From contig JAGNYI010000001.1 in the NCBI GenBank assembly GCA_017985015.1, positions 124,001 to 188,000 on the forward strand: DNA of 64,000 nucleotides, in the 5' to 3' direction. Positions 16,411 to 24,972 of this stretch are shown here, piece after piece. This stretch comes from Giesbergeria sp. (GTDB taxonomy: Bacteria; Pseudomonadota; Gammaproteobacteria; Burkholderiales; Burkholderiaceae_C). Positions within the stretch are counted from its first letter, which is position 1; each line of letters opens with the position of its first letter. The notes beneath the pieces were generated by a model. It had not been told where the DNA came from. It made no database searches and saw only the letters and a program-made list of their open reading frames with translations. Made by a program: the position numbers and the translations under genes.

Positions 16411-17484
16411 CTATTTTTTCTTGCGTTTGTGGCTGGTTGGTTCGGGTGCAGCCGCGGGCGCTGCCATTGCCGCTGCAGCCGTTGCACCCGCTGCACCCGC
16501 GGCCCCAGCCGAGCCACCCGAGCCTTGGATGCGCTGCGCCAGCGTCACCGGACCCGCGCCCGCGAGGCCATCGAGCCGGTTGCCCATGGCTTGCTGCAGC
16601 TGGTCCAGGCGCTGATCGGCCGGCGGATGGGTGGCCAGCGACAGCGTGAACATGGGGTTGCCGGGAGATGCCGCACGCAGCACCTGGAGCGCCGCTGGCA
16701 GGCCAAAGGGATCGAAGCCGCTGCGCGCCGACAATGCCACGCCGCGGCGGTCGGCTTCGAACTCGTCGCCCTGGTCCAGCCCGCGCGCATACAGGTTGCG
16801 CCCCAGTGCCAGAACCTGTGACGCCACCAGACCGCCAACGGCATTGGTCTTGATCTGCGAAGCCACCAGTTGCGTCAGCAGCCCGGACTGCGCCGTTTTG
16901 CGCATGGCCTGCAGGTGGTGGCGCTGCGTGACATGGGTGATTTCATGCGCCAGGATGCCCGCCAGTTCGGACTCGTCGGCGCAGCGATCGATCAGCCCCT
17001 TGGTGACAAACACATAGCCGCCCGGAGCGGCAAAGGCGTTGTAGCCGTTGTCGTCCAGCACCACAAAGGTCCAGGGCAGGTCGGGGCGCTCGGACTGCAG
17101 GCTGATCCAGCGCCCCAGCCGGTTGACATAGGCCTGCAGCCGGGCATCGGGATGCAGCGGTTTGCTGCCCAGCAGCACGGCAGCGAGCTGGCGGCCAATT
17201 TTGATTTCGCTTGCCTCGTCGATGGTCTCGGACGAGCGCGTGAGCAAACTGATGAGATCGTCGCCCTGGGCTGCCGGCGGGGCTGTGTTGCCCGAGAGCG
17301 TGCCGAGCAAACCGCCCGGCGACGACCCGCCTCCGACGCTGCTGCCCAGGGAGTTGAGCAGGTTCATGACGCCCTGCGCGGGAGCCAGGCTCGGCGCAAG
17401 CGCCAGAACGGCGCAGGCAGCCGCGAGCTGGGCGCTGCGCAAGGCGCGGGAAGGCAAAAGCACAAACATGGTGATCACCTTCAA
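16411..17484 (-). CDS. M48-family periplasmic zinc metalloprotease
   Basis: 357 residues with a signal peptide (about 1-36, ending A-P-A-Q). The catalytic motif HEITH is at residues 180-184 and the third ligand lies in DEFEADRRGV near 237. This is the M48B/YcaL-BepA type: a periplasmic protease usually linked to outer-membrane quality control. The region before it, ETIDEASEIKIGRQLAA, and NAFAAPGGYVFVTKGL are typical. The C-terminal 40 residues are Ala/Gly-rich and end H-K-R-K-K-K, unlike most relatives. ATG 17484 overlaps the stop of the SH3-domain gene (ATGA), so the two are co-translated. Confidence 0.9.
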   Translation of the reverse strand: MKVITMFVLLPSRALRSAQLAAACAVLALAPSLAPAQGVMNLLNSLGSSVGGGSSPGGLLGTLSGNTAPPAAQGDDLISLLTRSSETIDEASEIKIGRQLAAVLLGSKPLHPDARLQAYVNRLGRWISLQSERPDLPWTFVVLDDNGYNAFAAPGGYVFVTKGLIDRCADESELAGILAHEITHVTQRHHLQAMRKTAQSGLLTQLVASQIKTNAVGGLVASQVLALGRNLYARGLDQGDEFEADRRGVALSARSGFDPFGLPAALQVLRAASPGNPMFTLSLATHPPADQRLDQLQQAMGNRLDGLAGAGPVTLAQRIQGSGGSAGAAGAAGATAAAAMAAPAAAPEPTSHKRKKK

Positions 17485-18089
17485 TTGGGGCTGATGTTGT
17501 CGTTCATCGGGCTCATGCGCCCGCCTGCCGGCGCCCCGGGCGAGGCTGGGCGCGCGGGCTCGGGCAGCGCCGCCACGTGGTGGGTGCGCAGCGAAGCGCC
17601 GCTGGCAAACCGCCGCGCCTGTTCGGCACTGGCGCGCAATTGCTCGGCATGGCCCACGGCCGCCAGGTTGGGCTGTGCATTGGCGATGTCTTCGGCCTCC
17701 AGGCCGCGGATGCCGACGGTGGACGTGGCCGTGGTGGTGCCCGAGCCACCGCTAAGCAGACCGCCCAGGCTGCGCAGGCCGCTGGTGGCGGCGTTGCCGC
17801 TGGCGGGTGCGGCGCTGGCGCGCGTGCCTACGTCAAACATGTGCACCCAGCCGCTGGCGGCCTGCGGCGTGCGCACCTTGATCCAGGAACCCTTGCGTTC
17901 GCCCGTGCGCTCCACGGCGCTGCCCTCGGCCAGGGGGCCCAGACTGGCGCCACTGGCACCGGGCGCGTCGCGCAGTTCGGTGGCGCGCTGGATGACCGAA
18001 CCGTCTTGCTGCGCCAGGGCGGGCAGCGCCCAGGCGGCGCATGCCAGCAATGCGGCATGCCCGGCGCGCGAAATAAGGCCTGGTTTCAT
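17481..18089 (-). CDS. SH3-domain periplasmic protein coupled to the M48 protease
   Basis: 202 residues from M-K-P-G-L-I-S-R-A-G-H with a signal peptide (cleavage near A-L-A-Q-Q). A bacterial SH3 domain spans about residues 30-90 (ATELRDAPGASGASLGPLAEG...WIKVRTPQAASGWVH). The remainder is Gly/Ser/Ala-rich with a short motif IRGLEAEDIANAQPN that recurs in such partner proteins. SH3b domains bind peptidoglycan stems or proteins. The four-base overlap with the M48 gene suggests the two products work together in the envelope. The frame extends to 18257, but only this start gives a signal peptide. Confidence 0.8.
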   Translation of the reverse strand: MKPGLISRAGHAALLACAAWALPALAQQDGSVIQRATELRDAPGASGASLGPLAEGSAVERTGERKGSWIKVRTPQAASGWVHMFDVGTRASAAPASGNAATSGLRSLGGLLSGGSGTTTATSTVGIRGLEAEDIANAQPNLAAVGHAEQLRASAEQARRFASGASLRTHHVAALPEPARPASPGAPAGGRMSPMNDNISPN

Positions 18090-18147
18090 CAAGTGGACCC
18101 CCCGTATGATCATTGGACGCCAAACATGGCGCAGCGAGGCAATTGTT

Positions 18148-18978
18148 ATGGATTTGGGTGTTGCGGGCAAATGGGCGTTGGTGTGTGGTGCCAGCAAGGG
18201 CTTGGGGCTGGGCTGCGCCCAAGCGCTGGCACGCGAAGGGGTGAACCTGGTCATCAATGCGCGCGGCGAGCCTGGTTTGGCACAGGCTGCTTCTGATTTG
18301 ATAGCTAATAACGCTTATGTATCAAGCGCTAGAGGCAAAAATGAGTCGAAAATTCAGGTACTGACTGTGGCCGCGGACATCACCACCGAAGTGGGGCGCG
18401 AGGCTGTCTTCGCGGTACCGGGCGGGCCAGGGCGCGATTTCGATATCGTCGTCACCAACGCTGGCGGACCGCCGCCCGGTGATTTTCGCGACTGGGACCG
18501 GGACGCCTGGATGGCCGCGCTCGACGCCAACATGCTGACCCCCATTGCCCTGATTCGCGCCACCGTCGACGGCATGGCGGCGCGCGGCTTTGGCCGCATC
18601 GTGAACATCACGTCCAGCGCAGTCAAGGCGCCCATCGACATCCTGGGCTTGTCCAATGGGGCGCGCAGCGGGCTGACGGGTTTTGTCGCCGGTGCGGCGC
18701 GCAGCGCCGTGGCCGGGCGCGGGGTCACCATCAACAACCTGCTGCCGGGCAAGTTTGATACCGATCGCCTGGCCGCCACCTTTGCCGGCGCCGCGGCGCG
18801 CAGCGGCAAAACGCTGCAGGACGTCCGCGATGCCCAACGCGCCAGCATTCCCGCCGGGCGCTTCGGTGAGGCGAGCGAGTTTGGCGCCATCTGTGCCTTT
18901 CTGTGCAGTGTGCATGCTGGCTACATCACCGGGCAGAACCTGTTGGCCGACGGCGGAGCGTACCCAGGCGCCTTTTGA
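18148..18978 (+). CDS. SDR-family oxidoreductase lacking the usual catalytic Tyr
   Basis: 276 residues from M-D-L-G-V-A-G-K-W-A-L-V. NAD(P)-binding loop CGASKGLGLG near residue 13; DIVVTNAGGPPPGDF near 105; NITSSAVKAPIDILGLSNG near 152. Where classical SDRs have YxxxK, this has S-N-G-A-R, as in the BKR-like SDR group (cd05344-type) that lacks the catalytic Tyr. The C-terminal ITGQNLLADGG is normal. Residues about 49-68 (S-D-L-I-A-N-N-A-Y-V-S-S-A-R-G...) are an insertion encoded by an AGCGCTTAT-family repeat, making the protein longer than the usual 260. It is divergent from the SH3 gene. Confidence 0.88.
   Translation: MDLGVAGKWALVCGASKGLGLGCAQALAREGVNLVINARGEPGLAQAASDLIANNAYVSSARGKNESKIQVLTVAADITTEVGREAVFAVPGGPGRDFDIVVTNAGGPPPGDFRDWDRDAWMAALDANMLTPIALIRATVDGMAARGFGRIVNITSSAVKAPIDILGLSNGARSGLTGFVAGAARSAVAGRGVTINNLLPGKFDTDRLAATFAGAAARSGKTLQDVRDAQRASIPAGRFGEASEFGAICAFLCSVHAGYITGQNLLADGGAYPGAF
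18291..18353 (-). repeat. AGCGCTTAT-family repeat inside the SDR gene (CR-3)
   Basis: On the minus strand it reads ATTTTTGCCTCTAGCGCTTG, ATACATAAGCGTTATTAGC, TATCAAATC. Both half-sites and the flanking T-rich and ATC parts of the family are intact. It keeps the SDR frame open, adding about 13-20 residues. Confidence 0.85.
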
Positions 18979-19034
18979 GCGTGGACTGGCACGCCGCTGC
19001 GCGTGTCGACCGGGTTTGGAAAGGCCATTCCTTC

Positions 19035-20183
19035 ATGCAGAATGGCTCCATGCTTGCTGCCTTTCGGGGGCTTTTGCTCCAACCGCGTTCAATGGCCTCA
19101 TGGGTGCGACGGTTCGTTGCCCCGATGGCGTTGGCTGCGCTGTCTGGCCTGCCTGCCTGGGCGCAGGCGCAAACGGCTGGCGCCTCGGTGCCTGCGCCGC
19201 CATCTGCTCCTGTCCAAACGCTGCGCGTGGTGGGAGGCCTTGCAGGCGTGGCGCAATTCACACGGTTTGAAGAGCCCTTCTGGAGCCATGAATTGGCCCG
19301 CCTGAGCGGTGGGCGCTACAGCGCCACCATCGTGCCTTTTGATCGCGCTGGCGTGCCCGGTGCCGACATGTTGCGGCTGTTGGAGCTGGGCGTGGTGCCC
19401 TTTGGCACCTTTCTTATCTCGCTCAACGGCCAGTTTCCGCAGTATGGGGCGGCCGATCTGGTGGGCCTGAACCCGGACATGGCCAGTTTGCGCGCCAGCG
19501 TCTCGGCCTTTCGCCCCTACCTGGAGCGCGCATTGCGCGAAGATCAGGGCATCGAGGCGCTGGCGATTTACGTCTATCCCGCGCAAATGCTGTTTTGCAG
19601 GCAGCCGGTCAAGCATTTGGACGATTTGGCGGGCCGGCGGGTGCGGGTGTCTTCGGCCGGGCAGGCCGACTTTGTGGGTGCCTTGGGCGCTACGCCGGTG
19701 CATACGGCGTTTTCGCAGATCGTTTCGCGATTCGAGGCCGGAACCATTGATTGCGCGATCACCGGCACCATGTCGGGCAATACGCTGGGCCTGCCCCGCT
19801 TGACCACCCATTTGTATGCTCTGCCGCTCAATTGGGGCATGGCCATTTTTGCCGCCAATCGGGCCGCGTGGGAGGCCTTGCCCGAGGATTTGCGCGCCTT
19901 GCTGCGCCGCGAACTGCCCAAGCTGGAGAAGTCCATCTGGGCGGAATCGGAGCGCGATACAGCGCAGGGCCTGGCTTGCAACAGCGGCGCGTCCGGCTGC
20001 AAGGAAGGCACACCTGGCAAGATGGTCATCGTGCCTGCGACGGCCGAGGACGAGCGCCGCACGCGAGAGATTTTGACCCAGACCGTGCTTCCGCAATGGC
20101 TGCAACGCTGTGGCCCGCGCTGCGCCGAGATTTGGCAGCAGACCATTGGCCCGGCACGCGGACTGGCGGTTAGGCGCCCATGA
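19035..20183 (+). CDS. periplasmic TRAP (DctP)-type solute-binding protein paired with a GGDEF-EAL protein
   Basis: 382 residues from ATG 19035, which is preceded by GGAAAGG; ATG 19092 (M-A-S-W-V-R-R-F) would give a neater signal peptide, cleaved near A-W-A-Q-A-Q. The mature part resembles DctP-type binding proteins: FEEPFWSHELARLSGGRYSATI near residue 76, LLELGVVPFGTFLISLNG near 115, DDLAGRRVRVSSAGQADFVGALGATP near 195 and EAGTIDCAITGTMSGN near 235. TRAP proteins carry carboxylates and related acids. No DctQ/DctM gene adjoins. Instead its stop overlaps the start of a membrane GGDEF-EAL gene by four bases, which suggests a sensing rather than a transport role. Confidence 0.82.
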   Translation: MQNGSMLAAFRGLLLQPRSMASWVRRFVAPMALAALSGLPAWAQAQTAGASVPAPPSAPVQTLRVVGGLAGVAQFTRFEEPFWSHELARLSGGRYSATIVPFDRAGVPGADMLRLLELGVVPFGTFLISLNGQFPQYGAADLVGLNPDMASLRASVSAFRPYLERALREDQGIEALAIYVYPAQMLFCRQPVKHLDDLAGRRVRVSSAGQADFVGALGATPVHTAFSQIVSRFEAGTIDCAITGTMSGNTLGLPRLTTHLYALPLNWGMAIFAANRAAWEALPEDLRALLRRELPKLEKSIWAESERDTAQGLACNSGASGCKEGTPGKMVIVPATAEDERRTREILTQTVLPQWLQRCGPRCAEIWQQTIGPARGLAVRRP

Positions 20184-22843
20184 AGGCAGTGCAACCGCCG
20201 CGCATACGTTCCGCCGTTTGGGGCGTGGTGGCGTTTTTCATCTGCGCCCTGGTGGTCGCTGCCTCGGCCCTGATTGAGACGACGCGCAAGGCGGCCCTGA
20301 ATGAGAGCGAGACACAGCTGACGCGCTACGTTTCGGGCGCCGAGGCTGCCCTCAACCGCGCCTTTCTGAGCGTGGACGTGCTGCTGGCCAGCTCGGATGT
20401 CCTGCTCGATTTTTCCGGAGACAGCCTGGATCTGGGGCAGCCCGACACTGCGAGTGCGGTGCTGCAACGCACGACACGGCAAAACCTCTCAGTGCGGCTG
20501 GTGGCGTTGCTGGATGCGCAAGGCCATGTCTTGGCATCCTCCGCCCCGCGTGCGGCCGCGCTGGAGTTGCATCTTCCAGAAGGCTTTGTTGAGCAAGCGC
20601 TCGCGCCGGCTGTCTCTGAGCTGGTTTTCAGTGGACCCGTGCGCAGCTTCTCCAGTTCGGAGAACGTGGTGTACATGGCCCGCCACCTGCGCGCGGCCAG
20701 CGGCGCCCGATTGGTGGCCGTCGCTGAGGTCTCGGTGGCCATGCTCACGTCGGTGCTGACACAGGGTGCCGAGATTCCATCGCTCGAAGTGGCGCTGGAA
20801 ACCGGGAGTGGTTCGTTGTTGCTGGCGGTTCCTGACGCAGCCGACGGCACGCGCCGCCAGCCCGTCGCGCCCCTGCGAGAAGTGCTGCGCGATAGCGGCG
20901 GCTGGGACACGCCGACGCGGCTGCAGGCTCTGCCAGGCCGGGTCCTGGCGCGTTCCATCATCTATGACGACCTGTGGATTTCCGCCAGCCTGCCGCGCCA
21001 GGCGGCACTGGCGGACTGGCGCGGCGAGGCGCTGGCGGTGGCATCGGTTTCGGGGGTGTTTGCACTGCTGCTGCTGCTCGCGGGTGCATTGTTCACGCGC
21101 TACGTGCAGCGCATCACCGACGCGCGCCAAGCGCTGGCGCAATCCAAAATACAGCTCGACCAAGCGCTGGAGTCCATGATCAGTGGGTTTGTGCTGCTCG
21201 ACAACCAGCACCGCGTGCAGCATTGGAATCACCGCTTCGACGAGATATTTCCCTGGATCGCTGGTGTCATGGCGCCGCAGCTGCCGTTTCGCAAGGTGTT
21301 GGAGGCGACCGTGGCCCACCACCTGCCGCAAGCGAGTGCGTCCGAGCGCGCCAACTGGGTTGAGCGACGTCTGCTCGAGCAGAAGAACTCGAAGGGACCG
21401 CACGAACAGCAGTTGCCCAACGGGCGCACCCTGCAGATCATGGAGCACCGCACCCCCGACGGCGGCATGGTGATCACGTACAGCGACGTCACCGACATGC
21501 GCCGCGCGCGCGCCGAAATTGAAACCCTGGCTTTTTATGACCCGCTCACCGGTCTGCCCAATCGCCGCCTGCTGCTTGATCGTCTGGGGCAGGCCACGGA
21601 ACGGGCGCAGCGCTCGGGCCAGCTCGGCGCGCTGCTGTTTCTTGACCTGGACCATTTCAAAACGCTCAACGACACGCGCGGCCACGAGATCGGCGACGAA
21701 CTGCTGCTGCAGGTGGCGCAGCGGCTGAGTGCCAGCGTGCGCAGCGCCGACACCGTGGCGCGTCTGGGCGGGGACGAATTTGTCATCATGCTCTGCGATC
21801 TCTCCAGCGGCGCGGTGGAAGCCGCCGCGCAGGCCCGGCGCGTCGCCGAAAAGCTGCTGCGGGCGTTGGATCAGCCTTACATTTTGCAGGGCCACAAACA
21901 CCAAAGCACCGGCAGTGTCGGGGCCACGCTGTTTGGCGAAGCCGCATGCTCGGCCGCCGAACTGCTGCGCCAGGCCGACATTGCCATGTACCAGGTGAAG
22001 GCGCGGCGCGGCAATGGCCTGTGCTTCTTTGACCCACAGATGCAAACCGCCATCAGTGACCGTGCCCAGCTGGAAGTTGATCTGAAAACCGCCTTGCGAC
22101 AAGGCGAGCTGGTTCTTTATTACCAGCCACAGTTCGCACAGGACGGGGCCATGGTGGGCGCCGAGGCGCTGCTGCGCTGGCAGCACCCAGAGCGTGGCCT
22201 GGTGCCCCCGGGCGCCTTTATTGCTGCGGCCGAAGAGAGCGACTTGATCGTGCACATCGGCAGCTGGGTGCTGCAGACGGCCTGCCAGCAATTGGTGCAG
22301 TGGCAGAGCGATCCCCTTTGCGAGGCGCTGCAGTTGTCCGTCAACGTGAGCGCGCGCCAGTTTCGCCACCCGCGCTTTGTCGAGCAGGTGCTTGAAACCG
22401 TTGCCTGCCTGGGTACGCGTGCGCACCTGCTCACCCTGGAGTTGACGGAGTCGCTGGTGCTGGACAACGTGGAGGAAACGGTGGCCCGCATGCACCAGCT
22501 GCGTGCGCGCGGTATCCGTTTCTCGGTGGACGATTTCGGCACCGGTTATTCGTCTCTGGCCTATCTCACCCGGCTGCCTTTGCACCAACTCAAGATCGAC
22601 CAGTCGTTCGTGCGCAACCTGGGCGTTCGCCCTACGGACGACGTCATCGTGCAGACCATCATCGGCATGGCGAGCAATCTGGAGCTGGAGGTGATTGCCG
22701 AAGGCGTGGAAACCAGCCAGCAGCAAGCGCTGCTGCTGCAGTATGGATGTTGCTATTTCCAGGGCTACCTATTGGCACGGCCCATGCCAGTCGAGGCCTT
22801 GTATGCGCTGTTGGCAGGGCGGGCGGGAAGCATCCAGGCATGA
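20180..22843 (+). CDS. membrane GGDEF-EAL (c-di-GMP synthase/phosphodiesterase) protein with PAS domain
   Basis: 887 residues. Helix 1 spans about 13-33; a periplasmic sensor region (about 35-285) is followed by helix 2 (about 288-310, VASVSGVFALLLLLAGALF). A PAS domain occupies about 320-435 (SMISGFVLLDNQHRVQHWN). The GGDEF domain has LGGDEF at about 530, intact for diguanylate cyclase activity. The EAL domain (about 645-880) has EALLRW near 661, NVSARQF, LELTESLVL, DDFGTGYSSL and EVIAEGVET, so phosphodiesterase residues are also present. Which activity dominates cannot be told. Its start overlaps the stop of the binding-protein gene, implying one signalling unit. Confidence 0.93.
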   Translation: MKAVQPPRIRSAVWGVVAFFICALVVAASALIETTRKAALNESETQLTRYVSGAEAALNRAFLSVDVLLASSDVLLDFSGDSLDLGQPDTASAVLQRTTRQNLSVRLVALLDAQGHVLASSAPRAAALELHLPEGFVEQALAPAVSELVFSGPVRSFSSSENVVYMARHLRAASGARLVAVAEVSVAMLTSVLTQGAEIPSLEVALETGSGSLLLAVPDAADGTRRQPVAPLREVLRDSGGWDTPTRLQALPGRVLARSIIYDDLWISASLPRQAALADWRGEALAVASVSGVFALLLLLAGALFTRYVQRITDARQALAQSKIQLDQALESMISGFVLLDNQHRVQHWNHRFDEIFPWIAGVMAPQLPFRKVLEATVAHHLPQASASERANWVERRLLEQKNSKGPHEQQLPNGRTLQIMEHRTPDGGMVITYSDVTDMRRARAEIETLAFYDPLTGLPNRRLLLDRLGQATERAQRSGQLGALLFLDLDHFKTLNDTRGHEIGDELLLQVAQRLSASVRSADTVARLGGDEFVIMLCDLSSGAVEAAAQARRVAEKLLRALDQPYILQGHKHQSTGSVGATLFGEAACSAAELLRQADIAMYQVKARRGNGLCFFDPQMQTAISDRAQLEVDLKTALRQGELVLYYQPQFAQDGAMVGAEALLRWQHPERGLVPPGAFIAAAEESDLIVHIGSWVLQTACQQLVQWQSDPLCEALQLSVNVSARQFRHPRFVEQVLETVACLGTRAHLLTLELTESLVLDNVEETVARMHQLRARGIRFSVDDFGTGYSSLAYLTRLPLHQLKIDQSFVRNLGVRPTDDVIVQTIIGMASNLELEVIAEGVETSQQQALLLQYGCCYFQGYLLARPMPVEALYALLAGRAGSIQA

Positions 22844-22986
22844 CAGCGGCGTTGTGCCTGACCATGGGCGGTTCCACCCAAAACTTGGCCCCCGCACTGG
22901 AGACCGACCGAATTGGGCTCTGCGACATCCCTTGCAAGGGATAATTCGCCATTCAAATCGGGTCCGTGTGGCCAAAGGAAGTGCGC

Positions 22987-23814
22987 GTGGACACAGTTTT
23001 GCTGCTGAAGGCGGCCATCATGGGTGTGGTGGAGGGGCTGACCGAGTTTCTGCCTATTTCCTCCACCGGGCATCTGATTTTGGCCGGCGCGCTGCTGGGG
23101 ATGGACGACGACAAGGCCAAGGTTTTTGACATTGCGATTCAGACCGGCGCGATTTTTGCCGTCATTCTGGTGTACTGGCAGAAGATCCGGGAGACGCTGG
23201 TCGCGCTGCCCACCCAGCCGCAGGCGCAGCGCTTTGCCCTCAATGTGTTCATTGGCTTCCTTCCTGCGGTGGTGCTCGGCTTGCTGCTGGGCAAGGCGAT
23301 CAAGGCGCACTTGTTCACCCCGTTGGTGGTGGCAAGCACCTTTATTCTGGGTGGGTTTGTCATTCTCTGGGCGGAGCGGCGGGCGCCGGCCGCTGCGCGC
23401 GTGAACTCGGTGGACGACATGCAACCGCTCGATGCGCTCAAAGTCGGCCTGGCGCAGTGCCTGGCCATGGTGCCGGGCACCAGCCGCAGCGGAGCCACCA
23501 TCATTGGCGGCATGTTGCTGGGCCTGTCGCGCAAGGCGGCCACCGATTATTCGTTTTTTCTGGCCATGCCCACGCTGATTGGTGCGGGCGTCTACAGCCT
23601 CTACAAAGAGCGTGCGCTGCTTTCGGTAAACGACCTGCCGGTATTTGCCGTGGGCCTGGTGTTTTCGTTCTTGAGCGCCTGGGTTTGCGTGCGCTGGCTG
23701 CTGCGCTATATCAGCAGCCACAGCTTCGAGCCCTTCGCCTGGTATCGCATTGCGTTTGGCTGTGTCGTTCTCGCAACGTGGCTGATGGGCTGGGTGCGCT
23801 GGGACGCGGCATGA
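22987..23814 (+). CDS. uppP: undecaprenyl-diphosphatase UppP (BacA)
   Basis: 275 residues from GTG 22987 ([13 protein letters not shown]). AAGGAAG at 22974-22980 is well placed as a ribosome site; GTG 22966 would add seven residues. UppP dephosphorylates undecaprenyl diphosphate in the inner membrane, recycling the lipid carrier for peptidoglycan and other polymers. The two family motifs, [14 protein letters not shown] (near residue 15) and [10 protein letters not shown] (near 163), are intact. About eight membrane helices are predicted. Its TGA overlaps ATG 23811 of the mipA-type gene. Confidence 0.95.
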   Translation: MDTVLLLKAAIMGVVEGLTEFLPISSTGHLILAGALLGMDDDKAKVFDIAIQTGAIFAVILVYWQKIRETLVALPTQPQAQRFALNVFIGFLPAVVLGLLLGKAIKAHLFTPLVVASTFILGGFVILWAERRAPAAARVNSVDDMQPLDALKVGLAQCLAMVPGTSRSGATIIGGMLLGLSRKAATDYSFFLAMPTLIGAGVYSLYKERALLSVNDLPVFAVGLVFSFLSAWVCVRWLLRYISSHSFEPFAWYRIAFGCVVLATWLMGWVRWDAA

Positions 23815-24677
23815 TAGCGGCCATGAATACGCCCCTTTTTCGACCCTTTGCAGCGTTGGTCTGCGCGCTTTGTCTGCCCCTGTCTGCTGGGGCCCAGCAA
23901 AGCCCACAGTCCGCCTCCGCGCCGCCGCCTGCAGAAGAGCCAGGCTTCACCTGGGCGCTGGGCCTGGCCGCGTCCAATGGTGCGGACTATGCTGGCAGCG
24001 ACAAGCGCGGCAGCAATCTGCGCCCGGTGATTGGACTGGACATCGGTCGCTACACGATCAGCAGCGGCGGTGGGGGCTCGCTGCTCGACTTTGACCTGGA
24101 GCCGCGCTACACGGGCGTGAGCGCACGCCTGCTGGATGCGGACCGTCTGAAACTGAGCGCCGGCCTGCGCATTGGCGGCGCGCGGACCAGCGACGCCGAT
24201 TCGCAGCTGTACGGCCTGCCCGACGTGCGCAAAACGCTGCGCGCGCGCCTGTCTGCCAGTTGGTTGTTTTCACCCGAACTGAGCCTGCGCAGCTCGCTGA
24301 ACCAGGACCTGCTGGGCCGCAAAGGCGGCACCACCTTGCAGACCACGCTGCAGTATGAGTGGCAGATCACGCCAAGCACCGAAATCGGCCTGGCGGCAGG
24401 CTTCACCGTGGCCGACTCCACCCATTTGCGCAGCTTTTTCGGCGTGCCCGCCGATGTGGCCCTCGTGCGCACGCCCTATGCGGCCTACGCGCCCGGTGGC
24501 GGCGTGAAAAGCACCGACTTGGGCATCGAGATCAAGAGCGCCATCACCGACCGTTGGGTGCTTTTTGGCGGCGTTCGCTTCAGCCAGCTGCGCGGCGACG
24601 CGCGCAGCAGCCCCATCGTGCAAAAGCCCAACGACTATGGGGTGACGGTGGGACTGGCCTACCGCTGCTGCCGCTAG
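23811..24677 (+). CDS. mipA: MipA/OmpV-family outer-membrane protein
   Basis: 288 residues from ATG 23811, or 284 from ATG 23823 (M-N-T-P-L-F-R-P-F). A signal peptide ends near L-S-A-G-A-Q-Q. The mature part is a beta-barrel pattern of the MipA/OmpV family: [17 protein letters not shown] near residue 45, [32 protein letters not shown] and the C-terminal [14 protein letters not shown]. coli MipA bridges the lytic transglycosylase MltA and a penicillin-binding protein. The four-base overlap with uppP places both in one cell-wall operon. The frame upstream of 23811 is a shadow of uppP. Confidence 0.85.
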   Translation: MIAAMNTPLFRPFAALVCALCLPLSAGAQQSPQSASAPPPAEEPGFTWALGLAASNGADYAGSDKRGSNLRPVIGLDIGRYTISSGGGGSLLDFDLEPRYTGVSARLLDADRLKLSAGLRIGGARTSDADSQLYGLPDVRKTLRARLSASWLFSPELSLRSSLNQDLLGRKGGTTLQTTLQYEWQITPSTEIGLAAGFTVADSTHLRSFFGVPADVALVRTPYAAYAPGGGVKSTDLGIEIKSAITDRWVLFGGVRFSQLRGDARSSPIVQKPNDYGVTVGLAYRCCR

Positions 24678-24685
24678 AGCGGCAA

Positions 24686-24854
24686 TTAAGGATCCTCTGC
24701 ATAACCCTCGCGAGGCTGGGGTAGTGCGGATCGGGATGGGCCACAAGGCGCTTTTTGCAGCCAATAGCAGAGCTATTGGCAAGAGAAGCAACGCAGCGGA
24801 GCGCCCGAGACCACGCTGCCACGGGCCGCAGGGAGTTATGCAGAGGGTCCTTAA
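24686..24854. mobile_element. nested-hairpin element 3 (169 bp), 3' of mipA
   Basis: The ends pair as TTAAGGA-Y-CCTCTGCATAAC (20 bp, one mismatch; 24686-24705 and 24835-24854). The core is GGCGC...GCA-G-CCAATAGC-AGA-GCTATTGG-CAA...GCAACGCAG at 24747-24796, the same module as in elements 1 and 2. The left part GTAGTGCGGATCGGGATGGG is shared with element 4. It starts eight bases after the mipA stop and could serve as a transcription barrier between mipA and the convergent sulfurtransferase gene. Confidence 0.7.
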
Positions 24855-24972
24855 GACTCCCCTGGTGTCGTTGTTCCGTCTTGTCGTACGGTGGGTACTG
24901 CCTGCGACGGAACGCCTAACCAGGGCCGCTGCGCTGAGTTTTATTCGCCGCTCTGAGCGCCAGGCATGGCAA

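Noticed and set aside
16870-18147. Extended N-terminus for the SDR protein
   Set aside because: The frame runs antisense through the M48 and SH3 genes; the SDR fold begins exactly at ATG 18148.
20489-22726. Open frame of about 745 codons on the minus strand
   Set aside because: Antisense to the GGDEF-EAL gene, whose domains are complete; composition is that of a shadow frame.
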